From: Dipylidium caninum
Taxonomy: Eukaryota; Platyhelminthes; Cestoda; Cyclophyllidea; Dipylidiidae
Assembly: GCA_017562135.1 (NCBI GenBank)
Contig: QEYB01001327.1
Coordinates: forward strand, 124,001 to 188,000
Reading direction: 5' to 3'
DNA: 64,000 bases
Part shown: piece by piece, positions 12,454 to 25,313 of the stretch
How positions within the stretch are numbered: the stretch's first letter is position 1
Layout of the letters: every line of letters begins with the position of its first letter
Notes under the pieces: model-generated
Seen by the model: only the letters and a program-made list of their open reading frames with translations
Database searches by the model: none
What the model was told of the DNA's origin: nothing
Translations under genes and position numbers: made by a program

Positions 12454-13477
12454 CTGAAAAGAGGGCGTTGCAAATGCATCATTACTTCGACTCTCTACTA
12501 CAAGGCATTCCACTATCGGCCTACCCCCAACTTCACCCTCACCCTCACCCTCATGCCTCCTCTTCTTCTTTCTCTCACATCCTCTCCTACTGTACCCTAT
12601 TCAATCCAGCCGTGTCTCACCACAATCCTCGAGGGAAATTCTCCCAGTTCTACCAATATCCACCAGTCTCCTCTTGCACTCTTCCCATCTACTGCGTGAG
12701 GAATGCACGTCCGCTTGTTTGACTTACATTCGCCCACGCATTGCCATCAGCCCAACGCACGACCACGAAGCTTAGAGGTGGGGCATCGGAGAACAATGGT
12801 GCTAGGGAAAGAGTGTTAAGTGAAAGCGTGGAGTGTTGTGCTAAGGAGATGGGGCTCACTTTACTTTCGTGCGTGTTTAATGTCCCGAAAAGGAGACGTG
12901 ACGCTCCACCCAAAAAGGTGATGAATTTTAGTAAAGGAACAGCTACTTCAATCAGCATTGTTTGTTCAGTTGAGGCCTCAAGCTCGTGTGCATCACATTT
13001 ATCCTCTCTCAAGTAGGTCAACATGCGAATTCGTATTGGTTTACATCGCCGACATCTGCTCCCACCCGCGACCTCGTCTTGGGGTCCACACAGGCTCATA
13101 TGGTGTCAACACGCAAATTTAATCACACACCGATTAATTTTGCTTTCTACTTGGCTTCGCTGAGGCAAAACACGTTGTCGCATTTCCCATCTACTCGTGC
13201 TGTCCAACGCGATTCAATTCCATAAACGATGAGATGTAGACCGTTCCAACTCCTACCGATTTACAAGCAGAACGGTTGGAGTAGGCAGAGGGGTGCGGCC
13301 TCACGCTCATATCTGCAAAGGTAGGCGTGCACATCTGGTAAGACAGTCTCATTGTGAGAACGGGTGTGCTAGATGGCCGGAATGACACACTTTGCCAAGG
13401 CGTCTGTTTCGTGTGGATCGCGCCACGACAGGCATCTTGTGTCTCCAGAATGTGGCACATATCTCCTATGTCGCCTT
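12454..13477. other. Spacer upstream of the unrecognised gene
   Basis: It should hold the missing 5' exons of the minus-strand gene, but I could not identify them. A short CACCCT tandem repeat lies at about 12533-12555 in a CT-rich tract. Overlapping open frames on both strands at 12.7-13.1 kb have no recognisable product. Confidence 0.35.
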
Positions 13478-15470
13478 GTAGAACAAACGAATTCGTGCTA
13501 CATCTTCGACTCCCTTAATACTCCTCTAGCTCCTTATTATCCCCTCACTTGGCAACTTTCAGTCCCACAGCCTTCGATCCTCACATTACTATGTTCACTC
13601 AGGATACTTCTATGAAGTACAGCCTCTACGCACGCCGACTAAGTGTATATGGGTCTACCACCATTCAGGTGCCTTCACGAGAGTCAAATGTCACTCATCG
13701 GCCTGTCGAACTGTTTCAACGAAACCGTGAGTGCGCTCTTGCATAGCAGAATTGTTGCATTCACTCCTATTTGCATCCACTACAGCCGGTTCTGACTTAC
13801 GATGGAGGAGTCAAAAGAGAAGTTTGCGTAAAAGGAAGGAAGCTGAGAAGCCATTGTCGAAGAGGGCTTTCTGTGTTCATTTAACTACCATGAGTTTTAC
13901 AATAGCATGACCACTTAGACAATTCTTTGAAACTAACATTCAACGAAATCCGAATGCTTAGTTACGTGCTGCTTGTGCTGTATAAGAGAGTTTTGTAAAG
14001 TGAAAGACGAAGTAGGGCGTCATCGCAGCTGGATGCGAATTGAAAGGTAGAATGCGGATGCCGTTGCCGCTGTAGACTGTGAGTTCGTGAAATCGCATGA
14101 TCCGAGATGCCTCCATCGAAGGTACCCCGCGTAGAAACTGTGAAATGGAAAAGTACTTTCTTGTACTCCAACATCCCTGCCTTTCTTGCATTTGTTGACA
14201 CACTTTAGCAAGCCATCAGTAAGGAGACCACCTACTTGTGCATTCCACGGTGTGTGAGTGGGAGCACACTTCGTGTTTTATAGTAGCTGTCATTTTATCT
14301 CCTCTAATTACTGGTAATTTAGCTTTCCCGACAATCAGTTATTCATTTACTTAGTCATTCATTTGTAGGTTTGTTCATTTAATCTCACTCCCACTGAGTA
14401 GATGCTCAAACGCAAAAGGGCATTATATGCAAGTAGGGAGTCTCGATCTCCCCACGGTACTAAGCAGTCACTGAGTCTTTTCACCGTCCACAGTCGCCGT
14501 CCACCGTCTACTTGTCGGTTGACTGTGGGAAGCGTACAACGAAGGTAGAGTAGAAAAATAATAGGACCTATCAGTTCCTCCTATCGTTAAGTGTGCCTTG
14601 AGAGTTAGGCAATGCTAATTTTGACATTGCAAGAACATTTTCACCTACCGTATGAATCACATTTGTCCTCAGTTGTTAAAAGACTCCTCCAAGTAACTGC
14701 ATTCCCGTTAACCCAAGCAGACCACCGCCTTAACAACGGAACATGGCAACGCGTTTTATCGCACAGTTGAGTAATCGAGGTCGACTCTGCTCCACCTCAT
14801 CGGTGACGCTCATTCTTCCCACTCGCATCTGTGCGCCTTCGTGTCTGCGTGTCTGCATGCGTGTGTTCGTGTGCGAGTTGTCGGTCGTGTGCATCCACGT
14901 CTGCCTCCGTGAATCAGCTACGAGTGTTGTGTAAGCACAGAAAAACCGCGAGGAAATGGGGCCACGGGGAGGGAGGGAGAGACAAAGTGAACGGCGGACG
15001 CGGAGAGACACACCACGCGCAATAAAGCTGTTTACAGGTCTTCATTTTTGCTGTATTTGAGAAAAGTAAATAATGTCATACAACATAACAATGCTTTATT
15101 GCTCCATTCCCATTTCTGCATGCATGAATGGGTTGGTGGTATCATTTGCCCCAGACATCTTAGTCTTCTACAAATAGTAAGTTGTCACATGTGCAAGCGC
15201 ATTGCTAAGGGGGTGCAACAGTTTTCTCACATGGAGCAGTCCATTGCATACCGGATTTGTGGATTCTCGTTCCTGCCGCATTAGCCCATTTGAGGCGATG
15301 GTAACGACCACTAGTGTGAAGTCCCAGCTCCAATGGTGAAAAAGATGGTCGAGAGCCTCACGTTGTCAACCTTCAAGGTTACACATTCCGCCATTTACCT
15401 CATCACTAAATGTGCGATCTAACGTTCCCACGTTCGCTTTTTACCACCTCCACCTCAAAAGCACATTTAC
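13478..15470. repeat. Segmental duplication, copy B, first block
   Basis: This block is the diverged counterpart of 688-3260, collinear and in the same orientation. The shorter length reflects several deletions relative to copy A. Frames are not conserved between copies, so no gene is inferred. Confidence 0.75.
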
Positions 15471-17519
15471 ATTGTCTCGTTTCCAGTCGTAGTCGGCAGT
15501 CGAACTAAGTAGCTCGTCAGTGGTTGTCGACCTCGTAGACTTGTAGTAACAAGTCTGGAGAATGCATGCAAAACCTGTCTTTGTTAAATTCCAACTTATT
15601 CACCTTACCACCTACGCCAAACCAATGTTGCTCCCGCCAAATCTTCCTTTCGGTGTTTGCCGTAATCATCTAATAGTACAAACTCGAAGGAAATCCTCTG
15701 TGACATCGACGCGGTGGGTGTGGGTAGTAAGCGTCCCACCCACCTCCCAAAAGACAAATCATGGGGAATGGGTACAAATCCAGTCATTGTTACATTCCAA
15801 CTGGTTCACCCTTCCTCCTACCTAAGGAAGGTGTTATAGGCAGTGTGAGGGAAATTGACGAAAGAAGTTACTGATCAGTAGAGGTAGCAGGACCATCCTC
15901 CGAAGTACTTGTGTCCAATGAGAATGCTGTCGTTTTGCACATAAACTTCTCTTCGCCCCATTCATGGCACAGGACGTTTGGCATTCAATTAATCGAGTGC
16001 GAATATCGGTGTGGAAGGAATGGTTGAACCAAATGAGCGAGCCTCTCTACAACTACCTGTCTGAGCACTGGATGTGAAAGGTCATGCAGCTAACAGACAT
16101 CCTCCCACCGGTTCATCCATGGCACCTTCACAGTGGGCCTGAAGTAAAAATGGACTGCGGAGTTGTAGGCGTAAAAGTGATTCTCCAATAGTGAAGATGA
16201 GCAGAGTTCTGATTTATTGAACAGCCTCTTTTTTTTCCTTCCTTGGTCCAGTTGTGAAAATTCCTGACATTTTGGATGTAACTCGTAGGTTGTACAAACA
16301 TGAAGCGCGATCTGCAGTCAGGCGGGGGGGCGATTGTGTTTATGGCCCCCGCGTTCCACTTCACCCCATTCCACGCCACTTCACTTCACTCCGACCTGCC
16401 GGTCCGCTGGTCTCATTCCCGATTCATATTGGTCAATGCCAAGTGTGGCAACGCATCACACTCCTTCTAACCGCATGCTTTCATGTCAGCGAGTTTCGGT
16501 GTTTGATGCCTTCTTACGAGGAGCAATGCTGTCAGAGGGTGGCCGCGAGTGGCCGTAGTGGCAGCTCGACATCCACCTCGTTCGCCTTCAATGGCAACTG
16601 CTATAACAACGCAAAAAGTGCATTTACCGCCGCCTCCATTTACCGATTTCACAACTCGCCAGTAGACAGGCGAAAGTCCCACTGCGTGCCTCATTTCCTT
16701 CAACTCTCGCCCAATCTTAGTCCAACTACCACCCCAACCTACGCATTGTCAGTGGTGTTCTCGATAAATCTATCCAACAATTTTCTTCGACTATCATTCG
16801 TATCCCACTGGAGGAAGGGCATGTCCTCTCCATGGCTGATTGTATCGTGGAGAGTAGATTGGCATCCTTGTCACTGAATGAGAGTTGAATATTTCCACAT
16901 CTTCTTCAGAGGACACATTTGACACATGAGACAGTTGATTCAGCGTACTTAACACTACAACAAATCGATTTGGTCTACATCGGAAAGTTAGGTGAAACTG
17001 GGGTGAATAGTCAGGTAAAAATGCATCTTTGTTTGCATTGAAGGATGACAAAGAACCACGTCATGACCTCTTAGCTCGAAGTGCGTCGCTACCACTTTTC
17101 GCCCCGTTGGCCGTAGAACGATGCGGCCATGGCACTCTTTGGGTAGCACTTAGAAGACACTGGAGGAAATTCATGTTTTATCCACGCCTGAGCACATGTT
17201 CTAGGCATTAGAATTAAAATGAGGTTAGAATTCTTGCCGATGCCTGGCGCTCTCATCCGTGCATCGTTTCATTAAAGGCTCCCTTTGACGAATGAATTCC
17301 TGCTTTGCATAATGTTTGAGTTTGCGCATTCTTTATACCGGTCGCTAAATTAAAGAGGCAACCATTTCTGCCATACTCGTCTGGTTATGCACAATGGCTT
17401 CATTTGACTCCAGCAGAGCACACTTTTATTGCATTTACATGCTTCGCTCGAACACTCCCTCCGAAGGCCATTTAATGCTGCTTAGGAGTGAAGTCTGCCA
17501 CTTTGGAGCAGCTACCAAT
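15471..17519. other. Repeat-derived spacer in copy B
   Basis: A segment at about 15620-15720 resembles part of the region at 21360-21460, and 16130-16560 resembles 6430-6990. A 207-codon plus-strand frame at 16254-16877 overlaps the repeat, shows no domain and is not open in the other copy, so I do not call a gene. Confidence 0.4.
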
Positions 17520-17690
17520 GCTGCTCTTCTATCCACGTCGACGGCAAAAGTGTCTCATCTTCAAATCCATTAAACCATTCAGTGTTTTTTTGCGGCTAAC
17601 AATGCACACTCTATTACTCCACCTTTTGTATGATCTCTACCCCTTCCCACACTTCTGTATTATGGTGCATCCCACTTTCCTGACATGCGG
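17520..17690. repeat. Segmental duplication, copy B, short block
   Basis: It matches 4010-4150 closely, including a shared tract around 17575-17685. Homology stops abruptly at about 17687 and resumes at about 20486, which defines the edges of the extra block in copy B. Confidence 0.7.
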
Positions 17691-20489
17691 TGAATTGGTA
17701 TCACCTGACAGTTCAGCGAAAACGCTCTGCACATGACAGAAATTTTCAAATGCCACATAGGGTGGCTTTAGTGCATCCGAGATGGCATGTAATGAGAGTA
17801 GTCGACAGTCGAACGAATTGGCAGTGGTGCTGGGAGCTGGCCAGTTTTGTCTACGTTCTTGATAGTGTCCTCATGCTCTACTGCCGCTTTATCTCCTTTC
17901 CATCGCGTCTTTGGCAACCATCGCGGTAGATTAGTCTCTCGCCTCGTAACACTGTGACAATCGCAGGAGCAAACTGGTAGCAGAACGTGACATCTTCCGG
18001 AGCCAAGGCGATTTTCACTCATTCTCTTCAATGAATGAAACGATGGGAGTGGATGAAAGTCAAGTCTGTTTGGTGATACTTAGGCGGATTAAGCAGTTAC
18101 CTCTTTGCACCAACTCGAGGGTTTACTGATATGGCAACGGCGTATGAGGTAGGAGAGAGGAGGTGGAAGAGAAGAGGTACAATTATCCCCTTCTTCTTGG
18201 CCTTTCAAGCAATCGGCGAGGGACAAGGTCTGCCATACAGATTTTTGTTGTGTGATTGCCTCCAACGCCTGTCCTAGAACTGTTATCCAGAAGAAGAATA
18301 ACTGTCAGTCTAACTGATAGATGACAACCAGCCTGGACATTGCTCAATCGAGGACATGGAAATGAGAGTTTTGTGAGGTAGTCTACCTACTGCCAATCAG
18401 TGGTGTGTAGAAGTTAAACGTGAAAAGGCCACGTTTTACCATAAAATCGGGACCGTCAAGAGCTGATTCCATCAGCTATAACTCCACGAAGGTAGAGGAG
18501 ATATTCCAATTCCTCCAAAGAGTTTGCAGTTTAATCTCATACACTTCCACATCGGGATCATCATTGTTGCCACCTCATCGGTAGAAACTTTACATTTGGA
18601 GATAGAACAACTCTAATTTTCCTACCACCACTCATCACTTCCTGAAAGTGAGCCTGGTTGTAGGACCTATCCTTCCCCTTCCGCCATTCAACCTCGTCGC
18701 CATGTGCTCCAAAACACCTTTACACATCGTTCCCACACCCGAGCAGCTGAGTAGATCTGCAACTATGAAGTGCCCCACAGTGGCCTCCTTTGCCAATGGC
18801 ACCGCCTTCCGTTTGAGAGTTTCGACATCTTTCGCGTTGCGGTGAGTAGAAAACGAATACTCGCTTCTATGGGCCCAAAATGAAGACAACTACGACACGT
18901 CCTCTTTTCCGTCACCATTTCCACTTCTTTCTCATCCCCCTTTTCTTCTTCTCCTTTTCCCTCGCTTCTCTTCTGGATATCCGCAGTGGTGGCGAGCCCC
19001 TGAGAGTGCTTCAAGATTGATCAGCCCACCTCACGCGATTCAATCACTCCCATTATTTGCCACTAAGGAGGATGGCACATCAAGGTAAATGGAGCGCAAA
19101 ACGCTGACAACACCACTTAAGGAAAAGAATGCAGTCGACGTTCAGCCAATAGTCTCGGGGAGTTTGTACATCACGAGAGCTCGGTTCATCCCAAATGTCA
19201 AAAGACGCGAGTAATGTGGCGAGTAGTTAGCATGTGATTGCGGAGGCAACCCACGCATTTCAACGATTTACACAGACCCATTGTTTCCACGTGATCAGAT
19301 GTCGGAAGGCCACTCACACTTCCTTCGATTCATTGCCTCGCCCACAGTCAGGGCAATTGTCTAATGGGACTAATGTGATTGCATTGCAGGACAAAGAAAG
19401 CGACAGAGTGCCTTCTCTGTCTGTTGCCGATTAATAGGGACACAGAGCACTGAACGGCGCAGTTGAAGCAGCCACAGTGCAAGAGGGCTGAGTTCGCGTT
19501 TTCCGAACTTTCACATAAGGTCCATAGTGCCCATACAGCCCATCAGCTGTTGCAAAGGTGACGCTTCTTGTCCTTGTGACGTTACCGCCTTCTCACTCCT
19601 CAACGTCATTTATGCATTCTTATCGGTCGAGTGAGTGAAAGGACCTACCCCCTCATCTGCCCGCTGTGCCGAGAGGCGGTGGGATCCTCGGAGCACCTCC
19701 CACACGACTGCTACTGATACCTGCGCCCCCCCCCGCATCGCAAATGATGACTTAACAGTCCCAGTAGCACTGCGTTATCCTCTCGTGATCATCTGCCTCA
19801 CATGCAGAACTTTGGTGACAACCTCATTTCCGCCATTTGGACGAGTAAGCTACTTCAACTGTCTGCTCTTGACGGTGTCCTCTGAAAACACACGATGAGG
19901 CCGCTCTTTCTTACAAGTGTGAGTCGAGTTGGGATATTCCGCTAACGCGACCGCGCCAGCAGAATGGCTTGTCAACTTGCTTGTCAAAGTAAGCAAGACG
20001 AGCAAGACGAGCAGAGACACCGTTAACCTTACGAAAGTTCTCCTATTCTCTACACCATTAAACACTCACCAAAGCGAATCAAAGTAATCAGGAAGAGAAG
20101 GCTTGCAGATTAGTCGACTCGTCTCGAATTCCCATAAAGTCTGTCTTAGAAATGATTACACGAGAAAACCTCCTCTCACTGTCTCATCGGTCCAAATTAT
20201 GACGCATTGATGTGCACGCACAATGGTGGATCCGCTTTTGGTAACATAATTCACTTCAAGAAAGCAGACGAAAGTCGAACCACATTGCAAACAGTGAGAA
20301 ATTCAGTTGTAGTGTGATTGAACATGTCCAACGTCAACATGCTCGCTGAATTTCTATCCATTTCTGTTCAATAACCAAATATCGTACAACGATAGTCGCA
20401 CACATCCATCCTATCGCCGCATTTCTCTCCCTCCTCCCCTTATCACTCACCGTTCAGTGCTGACGAAGTTAAAATGCGCTCACAGATCC
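17687..20489. mobile_element. Extra ~2.8 kb block in copy B, possibly a retroelement remnant
   Basis: The block interrupts the copy A/copy B alignment at one point near 4151 of copy A. It contains a decayed CCHC finger at 19646-19717 of the type found at the C terminus of some non-LTR retrotransposon polyproteins. I see no clear target-site duplication, terminal repeat or poly-A tail at the borders, so a deletion from copy A explains the data equally well. No intact coding sequence is present. Confidence 0.3.
19646..19717 (+). pseudogene. Decayed CCHC zinc-finger segment, retrotransposon-like
   Basis: One frame reads a C-x2-C-x8-H-x4-C pattern (Cys-Pro-Leu-Cys, then Ser-Glu-His, then His-Asp-Cys) and ends in TGA. 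This spacing is known from the C-terminal region of several non-LTR retrotransposon polyproteins. No reverse transcriptase motif is readable upstream in the same frame, so this would be a short 3' relic. A chance match to a short motif is possible. Confidence 0.4.
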
Positions 20490-21461
20490 AATCACATTTT
20501 CATCGGTCCCCATTTTTCCTACAAATCTGTACCATCTTTAAAGTTTGTCAGTAATTTTCTTTCGCCCTTTTTCCATCAGGAAGAGGAGGCATTTTTGGGT
20601 ACTTACGGAGAAGAGAGGAAAGGGAATTTTTGCTGTGCTGTGCTGTGTTGTGCTGTGTTGTGCTGTGTAATTGTAGAATGTGCTGGCAGGCCTCTGTGCA
20701 GACTCTCACGATGTGATTCCCCTCGATTTGATTCTACTTTTGCCCTCAGTAGACTCGTAGGCACATCAGCCAATGCGTCAAATTTCAAGGAATGCAGCCC
20801 GAGGATGATGAACAAAACGGTGAGATGGGACATGTGATGTGGCGTTGCAGATACCTAAATTCACTGCGGTAAGATGGTCTGAGGAATGAAGGCGTGAAGG
20901 TCTACCACAATTTGCGTTCCAGAAAGGCGAAGTTGACACATTCAGCTGCCTTCTACCAGTTCCAGTGAAATCTGCCCCTGTTACAATGATCGTCAAGTAG
21001 TAAAGGCCATGGTATAAAATTGGCTGGGGTTAAGAATATTTCTTCCATGAAAGTCCTACTGAGATGCAAAAGATACCACCTAGTAACTGAGGTTGAGAGG
21101 TTGCATTCTGGTGCACCTCTAGCCAAAAATGCTACGACATGCGAGGATTTAGTGCTGGAAATCAGGTGAAACATGTGTTCACTTATGCCAAAGGGAAGCT
21201 TCAAAACAATTTCGGTAAATTTGAGCACGGCAGGAATCTCAGCAACTCTCGATGGATCGAGTTTCCAAACCACCCGCATGGTTAACCTCTACAGAGTGAC
21301 GGGTAATTTATCCCCTCGAATATACTTCATCCTTGGTCCAAAGTGGAACGACATTGTTGCTTCCGCCAAATCTTCCTTCCGCAATCAACTAATAGTAAAA
21401 AGTCGAAGAAAATCCTGTGCTGACATCGACAAGGTGGCGGTGGCGGTAACCATCCCACCGC
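20486..21461. repeat. Segmental duplication, copy B, second block
   Basis: It is collinear with about 4150-4907 at moderate identity. It contains an expanded TGCTGTG/TTGTG array at about 20631-20668 that is only a single short match in copy A. Confidence 0.75.
20631..20668. repeat. TGTGC/TGTGT-type microsatellite
   Basis: About seven tandem pentanucleotide-like units (TGCTG, TGTTG variants) precede a region homologous to copy A. The array is present only in copy B and so expanded after the duplication. Confidence 0.85.
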
Positions 21462-22456
21462 CCACCTCGCAACTGACAGCCATGGATTTTTGCATTTCCC
21501 TGGTCGAGAGGTTACATTCTCTGCTACGCGTTGCCTGTCTGCCTAAGGGAGTTTGGGTTTTCTGGAAGAACTCCCTATGCAGGCTGCTCCGTTTGGAAAA
21601 TTGCCGTTGCTCTATTTGCATGATGTAAGGCGTCAGGGGAAGCCGGACAGTATGAAGGTCATTTCCATCTCGTCACGAACAGTCTGCGAGTTTTTTGCGC
21701 TTTACTTAAACAATCACACAAATTCATGACTATGCTAATTTCCTTTTGACTCATTCTGGTTGAATTTCCTTGCTCTCCATTTTTTTCCTTCACTAAGGTT
21801 TTCCCATAGCATTCAGTAGCGGAGATTCGTGAGAACTCGCCTTCAACCTGCACCACATGCGTCGGGTAGCGGGAAAAGCAATGTTCCTTACCAAAACCAT
21901 TTTCCTTTGCAAGCACGGTGAAGCGTATTCCGCAAGTCCAAGAAATGACCACACAACCGTGACTGTCTGACAAGCTGACATATTCGCATCCATTTTGGTT
22001 CAGATGCTCCACTTCACAAAGTCCTCACTTGGAGTGATTATTCCCCTGCGGACGACTGAGAAATGCAAATGCTGGATGAGACCTTCGGGGCACGCTGCCA
22101 TACGATTGTGAAGAGAGTAGAAAGGAGGTGAGTTTCTCTGGTGATCCGCGCAATGGCCAGTTAGGGAATTGTTTCACCTTCGGTTAAAAGCGCCCACAAC
22201 GTCGTGCGAGATTTCCCTTCTATTAAACTAGAGGACCTCTAAATTTCCCATATTCAGCACAATTACAGTCATTCGGCCTGATATCTGCAGAAATGCTCTC
22301 GTAACAATGAGGCCTCAACTCTCCCAGTGAATTGCATCCAGGATGTTCCGTTGGACTGCCTCCCATAAAGTTGCACCACAAAGGAAAAGCATCTTTAAAC
22401 TTACTCTTCCCAGCATTTTCCCTTTTAGTCGACCTTTCAACCGAAATAAAGAAGTG
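21462..22456. repeat. Near-identical duplication core, copy B
   Basis: This is the partner of 4908-5898. The near-identity ends sharply at about 22456, after which only diverged homology continues for about 120 bp. Confidence 0.85.
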
Positions 22457-22580
22457 GCTTTCTCGGTGTGTCCGAAGCACTTTCTAGCGTAGTCCAATGC
22501 GGATATAAATGGGGAAGTAGTTCGAATAGTAACAACGTTTACTGAATTTTAAAAGTCGCGACGACATCCACTCTGCATCG

Positions 22581-24713
22581 TCTTGGAATGCCCTCGTCGA
22601 AGTTCTTCTCACCTCTCTTCTTTTCTGCGAATACATCATACGACGTTTGGTATGTTTACATCTAAATCGTGTGTTGTGAAATACACAATCAGGAGAGAGA
22701 ATCGCTCCCACAAGTAGGCGGGGCTTTTAGCCTGATGTTTTGGCCAAGATGTTACAGTCAACGGCAGCGCAGATGGAGGGAAGGTACAGATTAAGTTACA
22801 CAACCCGCGTTAACACCGTTTGTAGTTTTTCTACGTTTCTTTGGAAATCCTCTTCACTTACTCATTGATCAACAATGCAGGCTGAGATAATTTGTCTTCT
22901 TTCTCGTGATTTTGAACTAGCTGCTTGTACGAGATTCAGGTATTTGCGGGGTCCACAGTAGTTACCATTCACCGACTCATTGTTCAGCGCCTTCGGTACA
23001 TCGTTGGTAGGCAATAAAAAATAAGACATTAAAGGATGTATTTTATGGCCTCACTTGAATGCAATCAATCAACTGATGCGGAAAAGCAGTGAAGAATGAT
23101 GGAGTAGATAAAATTTTTCTCTTTACCGATCACCCTCCAAAGTGGTGAAACGTCTGCTTTCTTGCAAGATACTCTTAAAAGTATACCTTTAGATTCTCTC
23201 TTTTTCTACGTGAAAAACTGCAGCGACTGCTCACAGCTCCCAGTGAGTTCGCAGTTCCAGTGACCCAAGAGTACAATCAAAAGTCCATCCAGACTTAAAG
23301 TTCCGTCACCTTAACTGTAGACCTCACCATTCTCCTCTCCTTACGCGTACAAATAAAGTGTCTGTCATTGTGAGGTGATGGACTACTTTGTGTTGCCACA
23401 CTTTTTAAGCTAAAGGTCTCAGCATTACCCGCTGAAATACTGTTAGTCCCGTAGTCGCAATTGTTCAATGAAGTCTTGAGTGAAGAAGGTACAAAAAGCG
23501 TACATTTTTATGGTTCATGTGAAGAGTTACATTCGCAATAATTTTAGAGCAAAGATCAATCTGATGAAGATTAAGTTCGTTAAACCATTCCCCCCTAATT
23601 GTAATTAATCGCAAGCGCAATATTTTGGCCGAAACAGGATTTTTTAGACTTCAATTCCTCGGACTTGAAAGGAATGGTTGGAACAGTGCCTTAATGTAAG
23701 ATTTTGTGGTAAGTGAAGGACAAACCGGACAATGACACCCAGACGATAGTCACTCTACCATTCCGGCTGCATTGCCGACTGGTCCGTTCGGTTATGGTGA
23801 ATGTGCTGCAATTAACATTGGTTTGAGACCCTAACCTAAGTCAATTTGAATTACGCAGTACTAAAGTTGTGGGAAGTAGGCCAACAGGAGTCATTGATCG
23901 TGACACAACTGCCGCCTACATTCAGCTGACTGTCTTCCACAGCATCGACTTAATCGAGTTAAGACGACATGCAATTGACTAACGCACTCGTTGCCGGTTG
24001 TCGTATTCCGACCAGCTATTTGAGTAAAGCACTGTTATTTTTAGCCCAGTAGTGAAGTCATAGCGGTGTTTATAGGGTGGGGATTAGGGAGTCAGGGTCT
24101 AGCGCGATTGCCATTGGTCGCCCCTACATGCTAAATTTAGTAAGCATTCGAACACAACAAAGAAGGCGAAAGATGAAAACTAGCCTGTTCGGAGTTATTA
24201 GAAGTCCCTCCTCCTAGGGGTTGAGGATGCGGCACCGTATGTGAAGAATGGCCTTGGAGTCCTGAGTCCTACGATAATCTCAATTAACTTCGGTAATTTA
24301 CTGCCCATAATTTAGTTTATTCTCCGGCTTACCTGAACGCCAGATGCATAATCATGCAATAGTGTGGGAGAAACCTGGCACCGCAATCACCAGGGCCACC
24401 CACTTTATCTACGCCATCTTCTATAAACGTGCCCAAATCACTGTTACCAGGACTCTCTGGGGGCTTAGACAATCATAAATGCATACAAGATGAGGAATTA
24501 AAATCTCAAAGTAGAATGGAAACTCATAAATTCTTGTCTTGTCTTTATTGGGTCCGCTGCTTTCGCAGCCCGTGACGGCAAATCAGCTGTTGAATTACTA
24601 TTTATGATGACGATATTAGGCACAAAAAGTTCCAATACCTTGAATAACTACATCAGTATATGGCTAAGATAGGTAACAGACTTGAAATTTTTTCAAAATT
24701 TAATTAAAAACTC
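22581..24713. other. No gene recognised
   Basis: There are only short frames and no repeat shared with the upstream duplication. I see no RNA gene or splice-consistent exon pair. Confidence 0.45.
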
Positions 24714-25313
24714 TCAGAGCTCTAGTATCTTGATACGCCCATAAGTGAGCGTAGATCTCCACTCCCCGTGTCGCTGTGGCCGACTGTTTAAGGACTCGCA
24801 AGTCTCATAATTACTTATCAGACTTATCGCCTTAATATAAATTACAGATAGCCTTGGAATGTTGTAAGTAACGCCACATGGCAAATAAAATGTAGTTAAA
24901 ATAATAAATTCGGAGTGTAACGACTCTGAAGCTTTGCTATTAACCGACTCAACGCGGCTCCCCACCAAAACGACCAAGGTGAATGGTAAGCCAATGAAAA
25001 TGCAGCAGAGGCATGTTGATATCGTGATTAAAAGCCACTTGACTTGCACACACAGTTGAAGGTCGTTGTATCCGCTAGCGATGTCTACTTTTTCACCAGT
25101 CAGCTGACCGCCCACCAAAACAGGCGCCGTAAAAGTGGTAACACCTTTTTCACTTCCAACAAAGAGTGAATTTTTCTTTCTTTTTCTCTCTTTTACAGGG
25201 GAGAGGGATGCTTTAAAATTTTGGCAAGAAATGGTGTGAAAAAGCCATGAGGAGAGGTAGTAAGAATGCGAAAATATAATAAAGAACCTAACCGTTTCAA
25301 CACGGAATTCCAA
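24714..25313 (-). CDS. Long hydrophobic open frame, unrecognised
   Basis: The 199-codon frame is the longest in the gene-poor half outside the repeats. It encodes three hydrophobic stretches (near residues 8-30, 92-115 and 135-160) and a Leu-Pro-Cys-Gly-Val motif that resembles a Leu-Pro-Ser-Gly-Val motif in the candidate exon at 42.7-43.0 kb. No intron borders, start context or known domain can be shown. It may be a degenerate member of the unrecognised family or a chance frame in AT-rich sequence. Confidence 0.2.
   Translation of the reverse strand: MEFRVETVRFFIIFSHSYYLSSWLFHTISCQNFKASLSPVKERKRKKNSLFVGSEKGVTTFTAPVLVGGQLTGEKVDIASGYNDLQLCVQVKWLLITISTCLCCIFIGLPFTLVVLVGSRVESVNSKASESLHSEFIILTTFYLPCGVTYNIPRLSVIYIKAISLISNYETCESLNSRPQRHGEWRSTLTYGRIKILEL

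Noticed and set aside
16254..16877. 207-codon plus-strand open frame
   Set aside because: It lies in repeat-derived sequence. The homologous segment near 6430-6990 is not open in the same frame, and no domain or splice context is visible.
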